A model generated the notes under the pieces. The model was not told the origin of the DNA. It worked only from the letters and a program-made list of their open reading frames with translations, and did not search any database. From positions 2,046,001-2,110,000 of the forward strand of contig OY781105.1 in the NCBI GenBank assembly GCA_963676635.1: a stretch of DNA of 64,000 nucleotides, given 5' to 3'. Of the stretch, positions 1 through 8,045 are shown piece by piece. Each line of letters starts with the position of its first letter. Within the stretch, counting starts at the first letter, position 1. Both the position numbers and the translations under genes were made by a program. This stretch comes from GCA-002708315 sp963676635. Lineage in GTDB: Bacteria > Bacteroidota > Bacteroidia > Bacteroidales > F082.

Positions 1-8
1 TAATTTTG
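1..8 (+). promoter_or_regulatory. -7 promoter element upstream of rpoN
   Basis: TAATTTTG matches the Bacteroidota -7 consensus TAnnTTTG and lies 28 bases before the rpoN ATG, which would give a leader of roughly 22 bases. The -33 element would fall outside the window, so only half the promoter can be judged. Confidence 0.3.
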
Positions 9-36
9 TGTTTAGTCAAATTATACAAGAAACAAA

Positions 37-1515
37 ATGCTAAACCAACGCTTACAGCAGAAATTACTTCAAAAATTATCTCCTCAGCAGATATTGTTGA
101 TGAAGCTTCTGCAAATCCCTACGGTAGGGTTGGAACAGCGTATTAAACAGGAAATTGAAGATAACCCGGCACTGGAATATGATGGTGATAGTAACGATAG
201 TCAGGATAATTCATCTGAATTAGATAATCAAGATGATAACCGTGACACGGAAATTGACGACTATCAGTCGAAAGATGATGAATTTGACATTAACGACTAC
301 ATCAACGAAGATGATATTCCGTCATACAAACTCAAATCCAATAACTACTCTTCTGATGAAGACAGGAATGAGATACCATTTGTTTCAGGATTGAGCTTTC
401 ACGAAAACCTGAGAAATCAATTAAGCTTAAGAGATCTTGATGAGAAAGAAACCATCATAGGTGATTACATTATTGGCAACATTGATGATTCGGGATATCT
501 ACAACGTTCTGTTGATGCTATTGTTGATGATCTGGCTTTTAACCAGAATCTTAGCACAGACAAAGACCATGTTGATGAAATTCTTGATCTGATACAACAT
601 CTGGATCCACTTGGTGTTGGGGCACGTGATCTTAAAGAATGTCTGCTCATTCAACTAGATCGTAAGATTGAAGCAGGAGAAACTGAACCTCTTACTCTTG
701 CCCGTAAAATAATCAGCAGATACTTCAACGACTTCACTAAAAAGCATTATCAGAAAATAATGAAACGTGCTGAGATTACTGAAGAACAGCTTAAGAGCGC
801 TATGGATGAAATCCTTAAACTAAATCCCAAACCAGGTAATTCTCTTAGTGAAACAACAAAAAATAACTTCTATATAATTCCAGACTTCACCATAACTAAT
901 AATGGCGACAAACTGGAGCTTACGCTGAATTCATGGAATAGTCCGGATTTGAGAGTAAGCAATACTTATTCACATATGCTTACTAATGTTGCAAAACAGA
1001 GGAAAAGCAAGCAACAACGTGAAGCAATGGCATTTATTAAACAAAAGGTCGATTCAGCCAAGTGGTTTATTGATGCTATAAATCAGCGACAACACACTCT
1101 GTATTCTACAATGGAAGCCATTATGAATTATCAGTATGATTATCTCCTTACCGGAGATGACACAAAACTTAAACCGATGATTCTAAAGGATATTGCTGAA
1201 AAAGTTGGTCTTGATATTTCAACAGTTTCCAGAGTTGCCAACAGCAAATATGTACAAACGCCATTTGGTACTTTCCTGATAAAAAGCTTTTTCAGTGAAT
1301 CAATGCAAAAGGATGATGGCGAATCTGTATCAACACGTGAGATAAAAACTATTCTCAGAGAAATTATTAATAACGAAAACAAGGCAAAACCTTTTACTGA
1401 TGAATATCTCACAATGAAATTAAAGGAAAAAGGATACCCTATTGCCCGACGTACAGTGGCTAAATACCGCGAACAACTTAAGATACCTGTGGCAAGGCTT
1501 AGAAAAGAGCTTTAA
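37..1515 (+). CDS. rpoN: RNA polymerase sigma-54 factor RpoN
   Basis: Alternative sigma factor that directs RNA polymerase to -24/-12 promoters and needs an AAA+ activator to open them. The 492-residue length is normal. Region I is the Gln/Leu-rich N-terminus (LQQKLLQKLSPQQ and following, about residues 5-48). An acidic region II follows (about 50-110, rich in Asp/Glu/Ser/Asn), then the core-binding domain and a helix-turn-helix near residue 385-405 (DIAEKVGLDISTVSRV). The diagnostic RpoN box ARRTVAKYRE is at residues 470-479. The ATG fits the conserved start of the family. A membrane protein gene begins 15 bases downstream on the same strand and is probably cotranscribed. No bacterial enhancer-binding protein gene is visible in the window. 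Confidence 0.97.
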   Translation: MLNQRLQQKLLQKLSPQQILLMKLLQIPTVGLEQRIKQEIEDNPALEYDGDSNDSQDNSSELDNQDDNRDTEIDDYQSKDDEFDINDYINEDDIPSYKLKSNNYSSDEDRNEIPFVSGLSFHENLRNQLSLRDLDEKETIIGDYIIGNIDDSGYLQRSVDAIVDDLAFNQNLSTDKDHVDEILDLIQHLDPLGVGARDLKECLLIQLDRKIEAGETEPLTLARKIISRYFNDFTKKHYQKIMKRAEITEEQLKSAMDEILKLNPKPGNSLSETTKNNFYIIPDFTITNNGDKLELTLNSWNSPDLRVSNTYSHMLTNVAKQRKSKQQREAMAFIKQKVDSAKWFIDAINQRQHTLYSTMEAIMNYQYDYLLTGDDTKLKPMILKDIAEKVGLDISTVSRVANSKYVQTPFGTFLIKSFFSESMQKDDGESVSTREIKTILREIINNENKAKPFTDEYLTMKLKEKGYPIARRTVAKYREQLKIPVARLRKEL

Positions 1516-1530
1516 AACTTTAATTGTATT

Positions 1531-2142
1531 ATGGGGAAACTTTCTGCGAAAATAATTTCAACCATTTTTCACCCTCTGCTGGTACCAACCTATGCATTAA
1601 TTGCTCTTATGAATTTTCAGACATACAATATTCTGGCAATACCAGCTGAATCAAGAATGGCTATAGTTTTGATTGTATTTCTGACAACATTCGCCATTCC
1701 TTTAAGTTTAATTTTTATACTGCTAAAAACAGGAGTGATTAAAAGTCTTCAAATGACTAACCGTAAAGAACGGGCATTGCCTATGCTAATTGTTGTGCTG
1801 GCAGACTATGGGACGTACCACTTGCTAAAACAAAGTTCACTAACAGGACTAATGGCTCTGTTTATGCTTGGAGCAACGCTTCTTGTAATACTTACATTAT
1901 TCATAAATTATGCTACGAAAATAAGCTTGCACATGACAGCATGGGGTGGATTGCTAGGGACATTTACCGGACTGGCAATTGCATTCAATTTTAATCTCAC
2001 TTACCTAATCTATTTTATTATTCTCCTTTGCGGAACAATAGCTACATCGCGACTAAAACTGGGAGCACATACACCACATCAGGTTTATCTGGGCTTCTTG
2101 CTTGGCACCGGAGTAATGATAAGTATGATTTTAATGATTTAG
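1531..2142 (+). CDS. PAP2-like integral membrane protein
   Basis: A 203-residue, strongly hydrophobic protein with about six membrane segments. Three pieces recall the phosphatidic-acid phosphatase (PAP2) signature. They are a basic segment TNRKERALP (76-84), SLHMTAWGG with a central His134 at the usual PSGH position, and SRLKLGAHTPHQV (173-185), which resembles SRxxxxxHxxxD but has Gln at the final acidic position. The fold is therefore probably PAP2-related, but the catalytic set is altered, so enzyme activity is uncertain. It follows rpoN by 15 bases, which suggests cotranscription, and converges on prfB with an 8-base gap. No signal peptide beyond the first membrane segment is evident. 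Confidence 0.6.
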   Translation: MGKLSAKIISTIFHPLLVPTYALIALMNFQTYNILAIPAESRMAIVLIVFLTTFAIPLSLIFILLKTGVIKSLQMTNRKERALPMLIVVLADYGTYHLLKQSSLTGLMALFMLGATLLVILTLFINYATKISLHMTAWGGLLGTFTGLAIAFNFNLTYLIYFIILLCGTIATSRLKLGAHTPHQVYLGFLLGTGVMISMILMI

Positions 2143-2150
2143 GTTTAACA

Positions 2151-3243
2151 TCAACTATTCCCACTATATTCCAACAAATACGCTTTAATAAACTCACTAA
2201 GATCACCATCCATTACAGCCTGTACGTTTGATGTTTCATAATTAGTACGCAAATCTTTCACAAGTTTGTAAGGATGCATAACATAAGAACGAATCTGAGA
2301 GCCCCACTCAATTTTCTTTTTACTCCCTTCAATTTTAGATTGTGCTTCCTGTTGTTTGCGCAATTCCAATTCATATAGTTGTGACTTAAGCATTTGCAAA
2401 GCCTTCTCACGATTTTGAAGCTGCGAACGTGTTTCCTGACATTCAATAACAAGACCCGAAGGATCGTGATGCAGACGTACTGCTGTTTCAACCTTATTAA
2501 CATTTTGTCCCCCCGGACCACCAGATCTGAAAGTATCCCACCATATATCAGCAGTATTAATATTTATCTCAATAGAGTCATCTACAACAGGGTAAACATA
2601 CACAGAGGCAAAAGAAGTATGCCTTCTGTTTGCCGAGTCAAATGGTGATAAACGCACAAGGCGATGAACACCATTTTCGCCTTTCAAATAACCAAATGCA
2701 AATTCACCATCAAACTGAAGAGTAACAGATTTAATCCCAGCAGTATCCCCATCCTGATAATCCAATTGCTTTACTTTAAAATTATTTCTCTCACCGTATC
2801 TAATATACATACGCATAAGCATCTCAGCCCAATCCTGACTTTCAGTCCCACCGGCACCTGGATTTATCTTCAAAATAGCATCAAATGAATCTTCTTTATT
2901 GCTAAGCATTTGAAGAAACTCCAGTTCAGTGAGCTCAGCCAATGCTGTTTCATACTGGTTATCTAGTTCTTGTCGCGATGACTCACCAAGCTCAAAAAAC
3001 TCTTCTATAACAACCAGATCGCTATAAGCTTCATACACTTTTTCGTAGGTTTCCACCCAGCGCTTCTTTTCTTTTATTTTTTTTAAATGCTGCTCTGCTG
3101 CTTTTGGATCATTCCAAAACTCCGGTGATTGAGTTTTCTCTTCCTCCTCTTCGATCTCCATTTTCTTTCGATCGATGTCAAAGATACCCCCTTAAGGCAT
3201 CAAGCCTCTTTTTGAGTTCTTTTCTTCCTTCTGTTGTAAACAT
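2151..3243 (-). CDS. prfB: Peptide chain release factor 2 with +1 programmed frameshift
   Basis: RF2 recognises UGA and UAA and triggers peptide release on the ribosome. The gene is complement(join(2151..3179,3181..3243)). A 21-codon first frame starts at ATG 3243 and reads into an in-frame TGA (3180-3178). The slippery context CTT TGA C is preceded by the internal Shine-Dalgarno-like AGGGGG. Skipping the T at 3180 joins the 342-residue second frame, giving 363 residues, the normal RF2 size. The anticodon-like SPF tripeptide (about 199-201) and the catalytic GGQ (about 244-246) are both present. Low RF2 should favour the shift and so raise RF2. The gene follows recX by 17 bases in a FKBP-recX-prfB run. 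A start at 3161 would lose the true N-terminus. Confidence 0.96.
3178..3193 (-). promoter_or_regulatory. prfB +1 frameshift site
   Basis: On the minus strand this reads AGGGGG TAT CTT TGA, followed by C. The pairing of an AGGGGG element with CTT at the shift codon and UGA plus C is the canonical autoregulatory recoding site of prfB. It couples RF2 output to RF2 scarcity. The two reading frames on either side together make a complete RF2. Confidence 0.95.
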
Positions 3244-3260
3244 ATATTTTCTGATTATAA

Positions 3261-3713
3261 TTAAAGCTCGCCTTTAATAACTTTCCATACTAATTCAGGC
3301 TGAAAACCTTTTTGATATGCATAAGAAACAAGCTTTTTGTTTCGTTTTTGTTCGTCTTTTTCGTCAATCCTTTTTGATGATAATACTCTTTTTAATGTGT
3401 CAATATACTCTTTCTCATCAATTGAACTCAAAGCTATCTGTATTGTAAGTTCCGGTATTTGCTTCTGTCTGAGAGCATAACTTATCTTATTCCTCCCCCA
3501 GTGATTATTACGCAACTTGCCCTGAGCAATAGCAATAGCATAACGTTCCTCGTTTAAGAAATCTTCCTGTTTTAATTTAAGAATTATATCAGCAATATTT
3601 TTCTCGCTTATATTCCAGCTAAGAAGCCTGAACTTCACATCATAAATTGATCGTTCCTGATATGCGCAGTATTTCCGGGCCTTTTCCAGTAAGAAAGTAT
3701 ATTCAGGGGCCAT
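3261..3713 (-). CDS. recX: Regulatory protein RecX
   Basis: RecX binds RecA filaments and limits their extension and strand exchange. The 150-residue protein is built of three-helix RecX modules. Visible family features are the N-terminal KARKYCAYQERS segment, the DFLNEERYA block that follows the second helix pair, and the later KLRNNHWGRNKISYALRQK block. The frame is open further upstream, but that extension runs into the FKBP gene and is not RecX-like, so ATG 3713 was chosen. That leaves a 7-base gap to the FKBP stop. prfB starts 17 bases downstream. recA is not in the window. Confidence 0.9.
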   Translation of the reverse strand: MAPEYTFLLEKARKYCAYQERSIYDVKFRLLSWNISEKNIADIILKLKQEDFLNEERYAIAIAQGKLRNNHWGRNKISYALRQKQIPELTIQIALSSIDEKEYIDTLKRVLSSKRIDEKDEQKRNKKLVSYAYQKGFQPELVWKVIKGEL

Positions 3714-3720
3714 AATTATT

Positions 3721-4176
3721 CTATTTATCGTAAAAATAATGCAATGTAATATCAAATACCAGACATTCATTAGGACCAATAGGGCCGCCACCAGACGATC
3801 CATAGGCCAGAGACGAAGGAATAACAAGTTTTATCCTTCCTTCTTCACCAATAATGGGAACACCCTCCTGCCAGCCGACAATAAGATTTCCAAGAATCGA
3901 TGTATAATAGCTTCCCTCATCAAATACTTCATTATCCAAAAACATTCCAGTATAAGTAACAGTAATCTCTGAACTTAGATCGGGATGAAAGTCATTTCCC
4001 GGTTCAATTACCTGATAATAAAGGCCTGTTGAAGTAAACTGGCCATCAAGGTTATTTTCAATAACATATTCTTCAATCAAAGTTTTGTCAATTTCGTCCT
4101 GATTTGAATCCTTTTTACAGGAAACAAAAGAGATTAATAATGACACCACAACAGTTGTTAGAATCTTTAGTTTCAT
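3721..4176 (-). CDS. FKBP-type peptidyl-prolyl isomerase lipoprotein
   Basis: Predicted surface or periplasmic lipoprotein that catalyses prolyl cis-trans isomerisation and may act as a folding helper in the envelope. Residues 1-19 form a signal peptide that ends in a lipobox before Cys20. The FKBP domain covers about residues 60-151. It shows VTYTGMFLDNEVFDEG, the LIVGWQEGV loop, GRIKLVIPSSLAYGS and the terminal LVFDITLHYF strand. These are the usual active-site blocks. It is first in a three-gene minus-strand run with recX and prfB. A TAAATTTG -7-like element lies 23-30 bases upstream of the ATG (4206-4199). Confidence 0.92.
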   Translation of the reverse strand: MKLKILTTVVVSLLISFVSCKKDSNQDEIDKTLIEEYVIENNLDGQFTSTGLYYQVIEPGNDFHPDLSSEITVTYTGMFLDNEVFDEGSYYTSILGNLIVGWQEGVPIIGEEGRIKLVIPSSLAYGSSGGGPIGPNECLVFDITLHYFYDK

Positions 4177-4275
4177 TTTTCAAATTGCATTATTTAAGCA
4201 AATTTACATTTTTTATGCTAATGATTATAAAGTTATTTTATTTTCCTTTGTACTATATTAGTATCATAATCCAAC

Positions 4276-4283
4276 TATCTTTG
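4276..4283 (+). promoter_or_regulatory. -7 promoter element for the DUF4136 gene
   Basis: TATCTTTG fits TAnnTTTG and ends 14 bases before the ATG at 4298. A TTTG at 4247-4250 could be the -33 element, but its spacing of 25 is longer than the 19-21 usually seen. Confidence 0.4.
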
Positions 4284-4297
4284 TAGAAAAAACTATC

Positions 4298-4888
4298 ATG
4301 AATAAAATTCTTATACCTCTGTTTATAATATTTCTAGCATCATGCAGCACATTCAAAGTTACCATGAACTATGATAAAGAAGTAGATTTCAAAAAATTCA
4401 AAACTTTTAGTATGTATCCATGGGACAAGCATAATGACTCAATTGTAAACCCTTATGATAAAGAAACAATAATTAATTCCATAAAAAGCGAAATGACACG
4501 CCGTGGATATCAATTTGTTGAAAAAGGAGGTGAACTGATAGTTTCAACCTTCGTGCTTCTTGAAAACAAAACAGCCTATAATGCTTATACAAACCACTAT
4601 GGTGGGTATGCCGGATTTGGAGGTGGATGGGGATACTACGGACCATCATGGTCCTATGGTTATGGATGGGGTCCTGGTTTCTATGGCTCAACAACAATTA
4701 GCGGTGTTGATTATCTACAGGGAACTCTCATTATTGATATTTTCGAGCTCTCCAATAAAAAACTAATCTGGCAAGGCATTGGAAGTGGAGAAGTAACCGA
4801 CAACCTTGCCGCACGCGATCGCAATCTTCCAAAGAATATTTCTCATATTTTCAGGAGATTCCCTATCCCAAAAGGTAAAAATAAATAG
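4298..4888 (+). CDS. DUF4136 lipoprotein
   Basis: A 196-residue predicted lipoprotein. Residues 1-15 form the signal peptide, and LASC places the lipidated cysteine at 16. The order of features is that of DUF4136. An N-terminal strand pair (VDFKKFKTFSMYPW) comes first, then a helix with TRRGYQFVEKGGELIVS, a Gly/Tyr/Trp-rich stretch about 100-135, and the LIIDIFELSNKKLIWQGIGSG block. The family is widespread in Bacteroidota envelopes but has no established biochemical role. It is a single transcription unit flanked by the divergent FKBP operon and the convergent sirtuin gene. Confidence 0.88.
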   Translation: MNKILIPLFIIFLASCSTFKVTMNYDKEVDFKKFKTFSMYPWDKHNDSIVNPYDKETIINSIKSEMTRRGYQFVEKGGELIVSTFVLLENKTAYNAYTNHYGGYAGFGGGWGYYGPSWSYGYGWGPGFYGSTTISGVDYLQGTLIIDIFELSNKKLIWQGIGSGEVTDNLAARDRNLPKNISHIFRRFPIPKGKNK

Positions 4889-5094
4889 TTTTGTTCGGTT
4901 TCAAACCAGCTAACTGCATATAAATAAGATATACAGGACTTTCTCTAAGTCAATCAACCTGATACAATTTTTTGCAGACTCTCAAACGAACCTGTGTTTT
5001 CACCTGTTTCCATTTGTCATGTCACTCATTTTTACTTATGTTATTGCTATTTTATTGCTAATTAAATGGGAACTCATAGCTGTCATTCTATAAG

Positions 5095-5177
5095 TTTCAT
5101 ACCTATGAAAGTTATTTTTCATACGTATGAAAATCGATTTTGATACGTATGAAAATTGTGTTTCATACGCATGAAAA
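5095..5177. repeat. 22-bp-period palindrome array 1 (4 units)
   Basis: Four palindromic 12-mers have centres at 5102.5, 5124.5, 5146.5 and 5168.5, so the period is exactly 22 bp. The cores are TCATACCTATGA, TCATACGTATGA, TGATACGTATGA and TCATACGCATGA. All four are flanked by T runs on the left and A runs on the right, so the second unit extends to a perfect 18-bp palindrome (5116-5133). The array sits in the 361-bp gap between the convergent DUF4136 and sirtuin genes. The rest of that gap shows nothing recognisable. Related arrays are at 35897-36008 and 52885-52990. Confidence 0.9.
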
Positions 5178-5249
5178 CGACAACGAAAGAACTTAGAATT
5201 GCTAATTCCAAAACAGTAATTAAGTATTATTTGAAGAGGAATTTATCAG

Positions 5250-5951
5250 TCAGAGCTTAGTGTTCAAACTATGCTGTAAGTTTCGAACCAAATCAGGCAA
5301 GGCAACACCTGCTTTTTCTTTAATTATTTTCAAATTGTGAATTCCATTAATATAGGATGCTCCGGGGTCGACATAATATTTCGGAATGTTTCTGTCAACA
5401 TAGTTAATAAGACTTGCTGCCGGATACACAACCATCGATGTTCCTATTACAATAAAGATGTCAGCAGTAGAGGCTATCTCAGCAGCTCTCTGAATTTCAG
5501 GCACACCTTCACCAAACCATACTATATGCGGACGCAGCTGGCCGCCAAGCTCACAAGTATCACCTCTTTTTAATTCCCAATGGTCAAGAGCATAAACAAG
5601 ATCAGGGTTTACAGTACTTCGGGCTTTTTTAAGCTCTCCATGCAAATGCAGAATATTTGATGAGCCTGCGCGTTCATGCAGATCATCTACATTTTGAGTA
5701 ATTATCTGAACATCAAAATGACTCTCCAGATTAACCAGAGCCCGATGCCCGTTATTTGGTTCAACCTCAAATAATTGTTTACGACGAATATTATAAAACT
5801 CCAGAACAATATCCATGTTATTCTGCCAGGCAATTGGTGAAGCCACCTCCTCTATTCTGTAATTTCTCCACAAGCCATTACTATCACGAAAAGTACTTAC
5901 ACCGCTTTCAGCACTCATACCGGCTCCGGTTAAGATTACAACCTTCTTCAT
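5250..5951 (-). CDS. cobB: Sirtuin NAD-dependent protein deacylase (CobB/SIRT5-like)
   Basis: Removes acyl groups from lysines using NAD+. The Rossmann-fold start has GAGMSAESGVSTFR, followed by TQNVDDLHERAG and HLHGEL with the catalytic histidine. The segment EFYNIRRKQ carries the Y-x-x-R pair that in CobB and SIRT5 binds succinyl or malonyl groups, so desuccinylase activity is likely. The small domain has only one cysteine (CELGG), so the usual four-Cys zinc site is absent. ATG 5951 was chosen over a TTG nine bases upstream; it gives 233 residues. It is last in the deacetylase-LolA-lipoprotein run, close behind the lipoprotein gene. Confidence 0.9.
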   Translation of the reverse strand: MKKVVILTGAGMSAESGVSTFRDSNGLWRNYRIEEVASPIAWQNNMDIVLEFYNIRRKQLFEVEPNNGHRALVNLESHFDVQIITQNVDDLHERAGSSNILHLHGELKKARSTVNPDLVYALDHWELKRGDTCELGGQLRPHIVWFGEGVPEIQRAAEIASTADIFIVIGTSMVVYPAASLINYVDRNIPKYYVDPGASYINGIHNLKIIKEKAGVALPDLVRNLQHSLNTKL

Positions 5952-5956
5952 AACAT

Positions 5957-6586
5957 TCAATTTTTAATGGCAGAATAACTGAAATTAATCTTTCCCCTGT
6001 CGATTTTTATCTCAGACGGATATTCAGTATTATTATAATAAAGTTGTATTAATTCCTTATCAGAGAATAAAAAGCGCGGATTAACAACGGAATTAATCTG
6101 CCCGCTTTTTTGAATAAGATACCAAAGCTTACCACAATCCGCGGCATACATTTTATTATTAATTTTTGGCTTGCAGCTACACAAACAAGGATAATTAAGC
6201 AACAATCTGAAATCACTAATAATCATATTAACAAGAAGCTTTTTATCAAGCACTCCCATAACATAATGCTTAGTAACCAAACCACCTTCATAAAGAGGAA
6301 ACTCAAAGTCAAAATACTTCATACCTATCTCCGACATTGAAACAACCCGATATGAGTCGGAAGTCTTTTTAATCAATGTCAATCCCGTAAGATTATGCCC
6401 ATAGATATTAATATCCGTAGAATAAAGAGCTTTTGTAAAATCACCACTAAAAATAAAGATACTATCAATCCCCGGAGTTTCAGGCACCTTATGATAACCT
6501 GTTACCTTACATGATGTAATCACAAAAATCACTAAAAAACCAAAGAGCAAATATTTTATTCTGCGAAAACCCATCTTCCTGTTCAT
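5957..6586 (-). CDS. Predicted lipoprotein of unknown function, LolA-linked
   Basis: A 209-residue protein with a basic N-terminus, a hydrophobic segment and a lipobox ending at Cys26 (VITSC), so it is probably anchored in the outer membrane. I do not recognise a family. A cysteine pair motif CLCSC lies near residue 135. The C-terminal part reads as alternating beta strands and ends with SEIKIDRGKINFSYSAI, which resembles strands of the LolA/LolB fold. It lies 6 bases downstream of a LolA-like gene on the same strand. A LolB-like acceptor role is an attractive guess, but it rests on gene order alone. An alternative start is Met5. Confidence 0.55.
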   Translation of the reverse strand: MNRKMGFRRIKYLLFGFLVIFVITSCKVTGYHKVPETPGIDSIFIFSGDFTKALYSTDINIYGHNLTGLTLIKKTSDSYRVVSMSEIGMKYFDFEFPLYEGGLVTKHYVMGVLDKKLLVNMIISDFRLLLNYPCLCSCKPKINNKMYAADCGKLWYLIQKSGQINSVVNPRFLFSDKELIQLYYNNTEYPSEIKIDRGKINFSYSAIKN

Positions 6587-6592
6587 TTTTTG

Positions 6593-7240
6593 TTATTTAT
6601 CCAGAACAAATTCCTTTTCAGGGATATCAGAATTAATTTTTTTATCGATAAAAGAAATAATTGTCATGTCATCACCCGGCTCCTTAAAAATCACCCTATT
6701 AACCTGCATATCATCTTTGCCAAAGTAGATCTCAATTGAACTCAACATACTACTAACGGCATTAATTTTAGGAATAAGAACAGACAAATAAGAGCTAGGG
6801 TCTTCAAAAAACTGTGATTCAAAATCATTATTACTCATAAAATCACCACGAATAGCAGCAACAATCATATTATTAATTTGCCTGAACATAGGATTTGATT
6901 CAATATCGAATTCATTAACCTTACCATTAGACACAATTGAAAACTTACCATTATGAATAAGAATCAGATATTCCACAGGAGTATCATATTGCCATCTCAC
7001 ATTGTTTTCCTTTTGAAACAGAAAACGCCCTTCACTTATAAGCACTTCCTCAAGCATCCAGAGATGTTTTTCCTGAATAAAATTACTTTCAATACTGTTT
7101 GTTTCTTCAGCCTGCAATGCAAGTTTATGCTTCAGCATATCAATGTCTGATACCTTTGTATATCCTTCAGGTTGACTCATTCCTGTTAAAGAGAACATAA
7201 AAAGAAAAGATATTATTAATAGTCTATGATTGATTTTCAT
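6593..7240 (-). CDS. LolA-like outer-membrane lipoprotein carrier
   Basis: Periplasmic carrier of the LolA fold, which in characterised systems shuttles lipoproteins or other acyl lipids across the periplasm. The ATG at 7240 gives 215 residues with a signal peptide ending at about residue 22 (MSQ). The family start SNFIQEKHL, then GRFLFQKENNVRWQYDTP and later FGKDDMQVNRVIFKE, match LolA strands. The upstream TTG at 7249 was not used because it only adds four residues. The gene overlaps the end of the polysaccharide deacetylase gene by 17 bases, which implies translational coupling. LolA paralogues of this sort are often part of dedicated lipid or pigment export loci rather than the general Lol pathway. 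Confidence 0.8.
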   Translation of the reverse strand: MKINHRLLIISFLFMFSLTGMSQPEGYTKVSDIDMLKHKLALQAEETNSIESNFIQEKHLWMLEEVLISEGRFLFQKENNVRWQYDTPVEYLILIHNGKFSIVSNGKVNEFDIESNPMFRQINNMIVAAIRGDFMSNNDFESQFFEDPSSYLSVLIPKINAVSSMLSSIEIYFGKDDMQVNRVIFKEPGDDMTIISFIDKKINSDIPEKEFVLDK

Positions 7241-8003
7241 AAGCTTCAATATTCAATAAAGTACTCAAATCTATAATTTTAAAGCCATTATCCAAAAGCC
7301 ATTGAATATATATTTCCAGAATCTCTTCAATATCATTAGTTGTATCATGGAAGAGAACAATATCACCGGTCCTTGTATTACTCTTTAATTTAAGAATAAG
7401 CTTTTCCTTTTCCAGCACAGTATCCAGAGACCTCAGGCTCCACCCGATGGAATACATTTGTACAGCAGAAAAGGCTTTTTTTAACATTGGGTTTGTAACA
7501 CCAAAGGGAGGTCGGAATAGCAACGGGGATTTCCCTGTTATTCTTTCTATTTCACTATTTGTAAGCGAAATTTCCTCTTTCATTTTTGAAGAAGAAAACA
7601 GGTCAAACATACCAGAGTGAGAGTAACTATGATTCCCAATAATATGGCCAGCCTCTGATATACTCTTCAAAATTTCAGGATTTTCCACTGCATTCTTACC
7701 CGTTACAAAAAAAACAGCAACTGCATTTTTTTGTTTTAGCACATTCAAAATCTTCAAAGTATTTACATTGTGCGGGCCATCATCAAATGTAATGGCAACA
7801 ACCTTTTCAGATGTTTTTCCTTTACAAAAGGACTTAAAATAGTAGTTCATACAAATAAAATATGAACCTGCAACAGTTAGCAAAATATAAATAATAGCAA
7901 CCGGAAGTATCCACAAAGTAGAAACATCCCCCCTTTGTGATCCTATAACAATCAGAATCACAATTAATACTGTAATAAAGTTAACTTTAATGTTTAATGC
8001 CAT
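7224..8003 (-). CDS. Membrane-anchored polysaccharide deacetylase (NodB family)
   Basis: Carbohydrate esterase family 4 enzyme, expected to remove N- or O-acetyl groups from a cell-surface sugar polymer. Two hydrophobic segments (about 8-22 and 30-52) anchor it in the inner membrane with the catalytic domain outside. All metal and catalytic motifs are present: TFDDGP (72-77), NHSYSH with His125 and His129, RPPFG (164-168) and the final LFHD. Length is 259. It overlaps the LolA-like gene by 17 bases. Together with the LolA-like gene and the lipoprotein it forms an envelope module whose substrate cannot be named from sequence. Confidence 0.9.
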   Translation of the reverse strand: MALNIKVNFITVLIVILIVIGSQRGDVSTLWILPVAIIYILLTVAGSYFICMNYYFKSFCKGKTSEKVVAITFDDGPHNVNTLKILNVLKQKNAVAVFFVTGKNAVENPEILKSISEAGHIIGNHSYSHSGMFDLFSSSKMKEEISLTNSEIERITGKSPLLFRPPFGVTNPMLKKAFSAVQMYSIGWSLRSLDTVLEKEKLILKLKSNTRTGDIVLFHDTTNDIEEILEIYIQWLLDNGFKIIDLSTLLNIEAYENQS

Positions 8004-8045
8004 AATTACGGCTAATATACATCAATATAATAAGAGTCAGAATAA

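Noticed and set aside
5095..5177. The evenly spaced repeats as a CRISPR array
   Set aside because: Units are 12-18 bp with 4-10 bp AT-rich linkers and vary from unit to unit; CRISPR repeats are longer, conserved and separated by unique spacers of about 30 bp. No cas gene is present.
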